Assembly: GCA_964466115.1 (NCBI GenBank)
Contig: CAYXMH010000040.1
Span: 1 to 10,211, forward strand
Direction of reading: 5' to 3'
Length of the DNA: 10,211 nucleotides
From: Pseudolysobacter sp964466115
Lineage (GTDB): Bacteria; Pseudomonadota; Gammaproteobacteria; Xanthomonadales; Rhodanobacteraceae
Shown in pieces: positions 5,639 to 10,211 of the stretch. The stretch's first letter is position 1; each line of letters opens with the position of its first letter. Below the pieces are notes generated by a model. The model searched no databases and had not been told where the DNA came from. It was given only the letters and a program-made list of their open reading frames with translations. The position numbers and the translations under genes were made by a program.

Positions 5639-8338
5639 TTATCCGGAAGCCCGAAAATCGTAGCTTAATTCTTGCCCCGCCTGTTGGACGAAATCACCTT
5701 GAAGGTAATCAACGCCCGCATTGGAAAGCACCACGGCGCTTTGTGCGTCTTCCAGACGTGGTGCAATCACTTGCTTGCCGCGTTCATGTGCGTACGTAAC
5801 GATTCGCTGCAGTTCGTCGCGCACGATTTGGTTGCGTAACGCGTCGCTGGTATAGCGAGGTGCAAGTCGGATGTATTGCACTGGCAGATGTTGCAACAGT
5901 TGATAAGCCGCGGGGGTTGCTTCAAAACCGGACAACGCCAAGGTTATGCCAAGTGGCTTAATTGCCATTGCAAACGTTAGCAAATTGCGCAGTTCGGATA
6001 AGGCGTCTGCGCATTGAAAATCCAGGGTCAGTTGATTGCCCGAAAGCCGGTTGGCCGCTAGTAATTGTTTAAGCCAAGGTGCGCGTTGCGAGTCCCGCGC
6101 CGCTTGAATGTTCTGGGTAACAAAAAGGCGCACTGGGCGCTTTTGCCGCGCCCGCTCGGTGATGACCAGCAAACAGCGCGATAGCACCCAACGATCGATT
6201 TCATCAATCAACCCTTCTCGTTCCGCAACCGGAATAATTTCCGCGGCCGTATAAAGACGATCGCCCTCACCGCGCATGCGCAACAGCGTTTGGAATTGCT
6301 CTTCCTGCGTGCCGTGCAGCGCCACGATCGGTTGAAACAGCAGTTGGAAGCTGCTGTCCATCAACGCCGCGCGGATTTGCGTGGCGATATCGTCGGCTTG
6401 CGGGTTCTGCGAATGGAAAGACGGCGCGACCTCAATCGCCTTGCCGCCCGAGTTGCGCGCTTTGATCAAAGCGCGTTCGGCCGCGTTGATCATCGCGCCG
6501 GCTTCGTTAAGCCCGGCATTGAATGCGCAAATGCCAAAACTTAATTCGGGAATGGCGGCTTTTCCCTCATGGCTGAACGTTTCGCGCGCAGCGCTCTGCA
6601 GGAGAGTCGCACAGACATTTTGCAATTCGGCTTGGTTTTTATCGAGGCTTAATGCTAAAAAACTGCAGTCGCTGTAGCGTGCGATGAAATCTTGTGGACC
6701 AAAATGATGGGCGAGGAACGCGCCCAATTGATGGACAATGGCCTCGAATGCAACCAGCCCTACGCGTTCACGGGTACGGCTGGCGTCGTTAAGGTCAATC
6801 CAAACCAAACCACCGGTTCGTTTCCCCGTCTCTTCTTTTGCAAGCTGGGCGGTTAGTTGGTCTAAAAGATAAGCTCGGTCGTATAACCCGGTTACCGGGT
6901 CATGCGGGTTATGCGTTTGCGTGCGCCGTTCCAGCTGGCGCGCGCGCCGCACGCGGTTGGTTACGGCCGAAATCAAATGCTTGGGTTGAATCGGCTTGGA
7001 CAGGAAGTCATCACCCCCGGCATTGAGCGCTTCAAAATGAATGTCCTCATCGTGCTCGCCCGATAAGAATACAATCGGGGTGCTGATGAATGCCTCGCGC
7101 TCGCGGATTAACGCCGTCAGCTCAAGCCCATCGCAATTGGGCATGTGCAAATCCATCAAGATTAAATCGGGATGAAAATCATCCAGGCGGCTTAAAGCCA
7201 TCAATGGATCGGTTTCGGCACGCGCATCCATACCCGCTTTGCGTAAGATCGATTCCGCGAAAATCGCTTGCGAGCGGTCGTCCTCAACAATCAATACGCG
7301 AAACGGATTGTCGGCGTCGGTTTCGAATAATGCGTTTATCCGCGCCATGGCGTCGGTCGGGGACGTCGGCTGCGTGATCAACGCATCAACCCCCGCACGC
7401 ATGGCGCGTAGGCGCGTTGCGAGCTCCGCGGATTGGGAGAACGCCACTAACGCCAAACGGTGACTTAATTTGCTACGAAGCGGCTTAACGCGCTCACCGA
7501 CGGTTTCCAGCGCACTTAAAAACTCCGCATCAATCAATATCGTGTGCGGGGCGTATACCGATAGCATTTCGTTTAATTCTTGCGGGCTCGCCAGTTGCGT
7601 GACTTCATAACCCGCGGCTTTAAGCAGTTGATCCAGCTCCTCGGCGAATGCGTTGCCGTCGCTAAGATGATAAGCGCGGCGCAGGTCCCGGCCACGCGCT
7701 GCGGCTGCTGCGGGCGCCGCCACCGGTGGTGCCGGTTGCGGTGCAGCGATGGGAGATGGCGCGACACTAAGAGCGGGCGCGACGACGGCCACCACCGGCA
7801 TTGCGGCTACGGGGGCGCTAACCGCCCGAGCCTTCGTGGGTGAGGAAGCGGGTGCCGGGGCCGCCGCAGTTGTTTCAAAGCGTCGCCAATAGCCACTGGG
7901 CGGCACGGTTTGCAAGGGGTATTTGTGCTCGTTCGGCTGCGTCGGGTTGATGATGACCGAAACCGGCGCGGTAATTTCAGCGGATTCGTGCGGCGCGTAT
8001 TGCTCGATCAGGGCGCTAAGCTTCGTGAATAACGCCACCGCTTGTTCCGTTTGTTGCGAATTGGGTAACTCGATGCGCGCGACCAAGCCAGCCAGGAATT
8101 GCTCAATCGAGCCTAGACTTTCGTTGGCATCCTTAAGCCCCATACGGCGACAGGCGTTATTTAACGACTGGGTTTCGCGCAGCAATAAGATAATCAAATT
8201 GATATCGAAGCCTTGGGCACACAAACGCAAACCACGCTTACGTACGTGCTCCAAACGCTTGGGCAATTCGCTTAAGAACGTTTGCTGACGTTCAGCGCCA
8301 TGCCAAGTATTATCCCGTTGCTGCTGCATAGAACTCAT
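5639..8338 (-). CDS. FimX/Filp-like two-receiver protein with degenerate GGDEF and EAL domains
   Basis: This is an 899-residue cytosolic protein. Residues 1-120 are helical and unassigned. Residues about 152-216 are an Ala/Pro/Val-rich linker. Residues 217-338 form a receiver-like domain with Asp270 but no acidic pair. Residues 347-468 are an intact receiver: Asp353/Asp354, Asp396 in LILMDLHMP, Ser426 and Lys448. The GGDEF domain (about 478-640) begins with DPVTGLYDRAYL but has YSDCS (555-559) where GGDEF should be, so it cannot be an active cyclase. The EAL domain (about 655-890) keeps FQPIV (668-672) but has TLL (684-686) in place of EAL. The VNLS, DDFG and KID motifs are also replaced (FVTQNIQ, SGFEAT, IRLAP), so phosphodiesterase activity is not expected. 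By analogy with FimX it may bind c-di-GMP without hydrolysing it and act as an effector, for instance on type IV pili; that is inference. The ATG at 8338 follows a good promoter but no clear ribosome binding site. Met4 (8329) is an alternative start. Confidence 0.9.
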   Translation of the reverse strand: MSSMQQQRDNTWHGAERQQTFLSELPKRLEHVRKRGLRLCAQGFDINLIILLLRETQSLNNACRRMGLKDANESLGSIEQFLAGLVARIELPNSQQTEQAVALFTKLSALIEQYAPHESAEITAPVSVIINPTQPNEHKYPLQTVPPSGYWRRFETTAAAPAPASSPTKARAVSAPVAAMPVVAVVAPALSVAPSPIAAPQPAPPVAAPAAAAARGRDLRRAYHLSDGNAFAEELDQLLKAAGYEVTQLASPQELNEMLSVYAPHTILIDAEFLSALETVGERVKPLRSKLSHRLALVAFSQSAELATRLRAMRAGVDALITQPTSPTDAMARINALFETDADNPFRVLIVEDDRSQAIFAESILRKAGMDARAETDPLMALSRLDDFHPDLILMDLHMPNCDGLELTALIREREAFISTPIVFLSGEHDEDIHFEALNAGGDDFLSKPIQPKHLISAVTNRVRRARQLERRTQTHNPHDPVTGLYDRAYLLDQLTAQLAKEETGKRTGGLVWIDLNDASRTRERVGLVAFEAIVHQLGAFLAHHFGPQDFIARYSDCSFLALSLDKNQAELQNVCATLLQSAARETFSHEGKAAIPELSFGICAFNAGLNEAGAMINAAERALIKARNSGGKAIEVAPSFHSQNPQADDIATQIRAALMDSSFQLLFQPIVALHGTQEEQFQTLLRMRGEGDRLYTAAEIIPVAEREGLIDEIDRWVLSRCLLVITERARQKRPVRLFVTQNIQAARDSQRAPWLKQLLAANRLSGNQLTLDFQCADALSELRNLLTFAMAIKPLGITLALSGFEATPAAYQLLQHLPVQYIRLAPRYTSDALRNQIVRDELQRIVTYAHERGKQVIAPRLEDAQSAVVLSNAGVDYLQGDFVQQAGQELSYDFRASG

Positions 8339-8355
8339 CGTACGAAGTTGCCGGC

Positions 8356-8385
8356 ACTATACCAGCGGCTTACCAAGCCTGTCAG
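8356..8385 (-). promoter_or_regulatory. Candidate sigma70 promoter of the FimX-like / kinase pair
   Basis: On the minus strand a CTGACA -35 box (8380-8385) and a TATAGT -10 box (8356-8361) are separated by 18 bases. Each differs from consensus at one position. Initiation near 8349 would leave a leader of about 11 bases before the ATG at 8338, or about 20 before Met4. It lies in the 113-base gap after hemJ, in the right place and direction to drive the signalling pair. Assigned by eye only. Confidence 0.45.
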
Positions 8386-8390
8386 GCTTG
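8374..8390. repeat. Perfect palindrome overlapping the -35 box
   Basis: The arms CAAGCCT and AGGCTTG are separated by three bases (GTC). The centre coincides with the candidate -35 box of the FimX-like gene. This placement suits an operator for a dimeric regulator. It could equally be a hairpin at the 3' end of the hemJ transcript, though no T-run follows on that strand. Confidence 0.5.
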
Positions 8391-8451
8391 CCCTGAGCAT
8401 CCGATGCAATTGTTCGCAATTACCCCAAAAACCCACTTTTTCGATGGCTGT

Positions 8452-8877
8452 TTATCGAGAGAATACCGGTTTTACCACCACCAGTATCACAACGCCGATC
8501 AACAACAGCGCCGGGACTTCGTTGAAAAGCCGCAGCCAAGTGCTGGAATGGCGACAACGGTCCACGCGAAAATCGTTCTTTAGCTTCACCAGATACCCAT
8601 GGTAAACCACCAACAACAGCACTAAACCGAGCTTGGCGTGCAACCAGGGTTGCTGCAAATACGAAGGAATCACGCTTAGCAATAAAGCCCCAAAACCCAA
8701 GGCCAAAACCGCACCGATATGGGTAATGACCAGCAAACGCGCTTCCATGGTTTTAAAAACCTCGCGCATCGCGGGTTCGGTTGCTTGCTGGTGATAAATA
8801 TAAAGCCGCGGCAAATACATCAAACCCGCAAACCACATCACCACGAATACAATATGCAAAGCCTTGATCCAGAGCAT
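8452..8877 (-). CDS. hemJ: Protoporphyrinogen IX oxidase HemJ
   Basis: The product is a 141-residue inner-membrane protein that oxidises protoporphyrinogen IX to protoporphyrin IX, the penultimate step of haem synthesis, in bacteria lacking HemG/HemY. The full-length family pattern (about 142 residues) is visible: LWIKALHIVFVVMWFAGLMYLPRLYIYH with His8 in the first helix, MEARLL, a second hydrophobic helix, HAKLGLVLLLVVYHGY with His80 and Lys82, and the C-terminal FNEVPALLLIGVVILVVVKP. Four transmembrane helices are expected. The frame runs upstream to 8994, but that extension crosses a REP element and is unconserved, so the ATG at 8877 is used. A weak GAGAA lies nine bases upstream of it. 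It stands between an Rhs gene and a signalling operon, with no other haem genes visible. Confidence 0.94.
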   Translation of the reverse strand: MLWIKALHIVFVVMWFAGLMYLPRLYIYHQQATEPAMREVFKTMEARLLVITHIGAVLALGFGALLLSVIPSYLQQPWLHAKLGLVLLLVVYHGYLVKLKNDFRVDRCRHSSTWLRLFNEVPALLLIGVVILVVVKPVFSR

Positions 8878-8914
8878 CGTTGTGTTCTCGATAAGCCAGA
8901 TAGAAACGAACCGC

Positions 8915-8946
8915 GTAGGGCGGAACCCGCTTGCGGTTTCCGCCGA
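8915..8946 (+). repeat. REP element, left copy of an inverted pair
   Basis: A GTAG tetranucleotide head (8915-8918) is followed by an imperfect palindrome with arms GGCGGAACCCGC and GCGGTTTCCGCC around a two-base loop. GTAG next to a GC-rich hairpin is the known hallmark of REP sequences mobilised by RAYT (TnpA-REP) transposases. This copy lies 38 bases upstream of the hemJ start codon. No RAYT gene is in the window. Confidence 0.8.
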
Positions 8947-9058
8947 ATGTAAGCTATCGCCAAAAGCGAATAATTGTTTTTGCCACCACAACATTGATCA
9001 GCAGTGAGTTGGTATGACGAAATCGCAAAATGGAATCGATATGATTAACGTAACCCCC

Positions 9059-9090
9059 TCGGCGGAAACCGCAAGCGGGTTCCGCCCTAC
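9059..9090 (-). repeat. REP element, right copy of an inverted pair
   Basis: This is the exact reverse complement, over 32 bases, of the element at 8915-8946, with its GTAG head reading on the minus strand (9087-9090). The two copies point toward each other across 112 bases, the arrangement known as a BIME. It lies 39 bases downstream of the Rhs stop codon, where its hairpin could end or stabilise the Rhs transcript. Confidence 0.82.
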
Positions 9091-9129
9091 CAAATGTTAG
9101 ATTACACCTTACCGCGTTATTGCGTCATT

Positions 9130-10211
9130 TCACCAAGCTGACGCCCCGATTAGCCCCCATGCCTCCCATAGTCCGGCAAGATACGCACCAACTGCTACTG
9201 CGGCAGGCGTAAGCATGATACCGACGGATATCTGCGGAGGTATTCCGCTGGCTGGGTGATCGTACATATCACCTTCGCCCATATTGCGGATCCAACCCAA
9301 GCCATGGGCATCAAGGAAACTATCGGCACTTCGATTTGCGTCGCTATTAAATTGTCGATCAGCAACGCCGGCCCGACCCTCGGCCCATTCAGCCACATCT
9401 CGGTTATCGCCAGAGGGACCGTTGTCGTCATCGTCACCGCAATGCTGTCTCATTGGGTCAGTAAACGCGTCCATTTCACTATATGTTCCGCTAGCCTTAA
9501 CTACCGCTTCTAAATATTGATTTCCTTCGGAAGTCACGAGCCATTGACTAAACGCGTTGCTCATCCTATTCCCCCCCATATTACGAATGGCAACGCGTAT
9601 CCTGTGTAAATCATGATCAACCATAGAGATATTAAGTAATGGAGCGCGTTGTGATGTAATAAACGGTCGGGCGCGCATAAGCGCTACATCGGTTTCTTCG
9701 ACATAACGTCCTTCAATAGCACGAAATTGCTCAATAAGCCTTTCACATTCTTCTTGATTACGCGGCACTAACCCGCTCGGATCGGTTAAGTTAACAGGAC
9801 TATTCCCGACATACGCATATAAATTGATACCCCCCAATTCTCGGATCGGATCTTTCGACAACCATCTCCCCAGCTTCGGATCGTAGAACCGATATTGCGT
9901 GATGCTGAGTTTGGATCGTTTGTGTTTCCAGTAGCCGGCATAGCCGAAGGGGATTTCGCTGTCGTTTCTCGCTGCCGGGATCAGATTGCCGCTGTCGTCT
10001 CGGACTTGCCGATTCTCCGGCTCGCCCCACGCGTCATAATCGATGCGTTCCAGGACTTGCCCGTTGGCACTGACTTTGCCGTTGACGCTGCCCAAGTAGT
10101 CTCGGGTTAAGAAGTACTTCGTGACCGATCCATCGATGTGGTGATCGGCGTAGCCGTCCGCGTTGTAGGTTTGCTCGATCCTAAGCGTCGCGCCGTCGAG
10201 TTTCTGTACCA
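9130..10211 (-). CDS. Rhs-family polymorphic protein, C-terminal part (5' end outside window)
   Basis: The reading frame is open to the window edge, so this is the 3' end of a larger gene. The TTG at 10095 is internal, because the frame continues upstream with YFLTRDYLGSV, a standard Rhs/YD-repeat phrase. The conserved Rhs core end is plain: DAWGEP, FGYAGYW, YRFYDPKLGRWLSKDPI, NLYAYVGNSP and then DPSGL, which ends at about 9769. In Rhs proteins the core forms a shell around a variable C-terminal toxin that is released after the DPxGL region. Here the tip is 212 residues and matches no toxin family I recognise. It contains an acidic stretch (CGDDDDNGPSGDNRD) and ends in a hydrophobic tail. The tip is visibly more AT-rich than the core. 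No VgrG, PAAR or immunity gene is in view, so the delivery route is unknown. Confidence 0.9.
   Translation of the reverse strand, partial: VQKLDGATLRIEQTYNADGYADHHIDGSVTKYFLTRDYLGSVNGKVSANGQVLERIDYDAWGEPENRQVRDDSGNLIPAARNDSEIPFGYAGYWKHKRSKLSITQYRFYDPKLGRWLSKDPIRELGGINLYAYVGNSPVNLTDPSGLVPRNQEECERLIEQFRAIEGRYVEETDVALMRARPFITSQRAPLLNISMVDHDLHRIRVAIRNMGGNRMSNAFSQWLVTSEGNQYLEAVVKASGTYSEMDAFTDPMRQHCGDDDDNGPSGDNRDVAEWAEGRAGVADRQFNSDANRSADSFLDAHGLGWIRNMGEGDMYDHPASGIPPQISVGIMLTPAAVAVGAYLAGLWEAWGLIGASAW
9133..9768 (-). other. Variable C-terminal tip of the Rhs protein
   Basis: This is the part of the protein after DPSGL, in frame with the core and ending at the stop at 9130-9132. In order of translation: a charged helical segment with ECERLIEQFRAIEGRYVEE, a DHDLHRIRVAIRNMGGNRM segment, an acidic low-complexity linker, a NRSADSFLDAHGLGWIRNMG segment, and a hydrophobic tail of about 33 residues (SVGIMLTPAAVAVGAYLAGL onward, about 9133-9231). 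I cannot assign a toxin fold or catalytic residues. Confidence 0.7.

Larger units (their letters stand above)
8878..9129. other. Intergenic region between hemJ and the Rhs gene
   Basis: These 252 bases hold two inverted REP elements and a 112-base spacer between them (8947-9058). I found no supportable gene in the spacer. No convincing promoter for hemJ is seen: only about 37 bases separate the hemJ ATG from the first REP, so any hemJ promoter must lie within or beyond the REP pair. Confidence 0.7.

Noticed and set aside
8385..8400. Similarity of the GCTCAGGGC stretch here (minus strand) to part of the repeat at 822-861
   Set aside because: Only about nine bases are shared and the palindromic arms do not correspond. 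Likely chance.
8397..8421. Small inverted repeats GCATC/GATGC and AATTG-TTCG-CAATT downstream of hemJ
   Set aside because: Arms of five bases and no following T-run on the hemJ strand; too weak to call a terminator.
8878..8994. N-terminal extension of the hemJ frame
   Set aside because: It passes through a REP element, is unconserved, and would place a non-membrane segment before the canonical first helix.
9195..9437. Minus-strand 80-residue frame within the Rhs tip as a hidden immunity gene
   Set aside because: It lies wholly inside the Rhs tip in another frame, has no convincing start site, and reads as low-complexity sequence from the shifted acidic stretch.

Overview
The window looks like a chromosomal segment of a proteobacterium with moderate GC. 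A beta- or gammaproteobacterium is most likely. Pointers are a DjlA-type membrane J-protein, a FimX-like degenerate GGDEF/EAL protein, a BarA-like hybrid kinase, HemJ, and a REP element with a GTAG head. I cannot name the genus from sequence alone.

Layout. Positions 1-1665 (minus strand) hold djlA (co-chaperone) followed by rpe (ribulose-phosphate epimerase), separated by a 158-base gap with a long hairpin-forming repeat. Divergent from djlA, on the plus strand (about 1760-3198), are purC (SAICAR synthetase, long form) and a small Mpo1/DUF962 membrane protein with a strong ribosome binding site. From 3206 to the right edge everything is on the minus strand. Read in the direction of transcription these are: the 3' end of an Rhs-family gene (10211-9130, its 5' part outside the window), an inverted pair of REP elements (8915-9090), hemJ (8877-8452), a large two-receiver protein with degenerate GGDEF and EAL domains (8338-5639), and a hybrid histidine kinase with a C-terminal HPt domain (5590-3206).

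How the genes fit together. rpe, purC, djlA and hemJ are housekeeping genes with no evident shared pathway. The coherent unit is the signalling pair at 3206-8338. The kinase has a complete H-D-H chain (HisKA, second receiver, HPt), but its first receiver is degenerate and it has almost no extracytoplasmic sensor. The adjacent protein has one intact receiver, and its cyclase and phosphodiesterase motifs have all been lost, so it is probably a c-di-GMP effector or scaffold, not an enzyme. A phosphorelay from the kinase HPt to that receiver is the natural hypothesis. A sigma70-like promoter with a perfect palindrome over its -35 box lies in front of the pair.

The right end is the accessory part: an Rhs core ending at the DPxGL motif, followed by an unrecognised, AT-richer 212-residue tip with a hydrophobic tail. 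No room is left for an immunity gene before hemJ. No tRNA, rRNA, CRISPR array, transposase or plasmid origin was seen. No gene-free stretch exceeds 300 bases.
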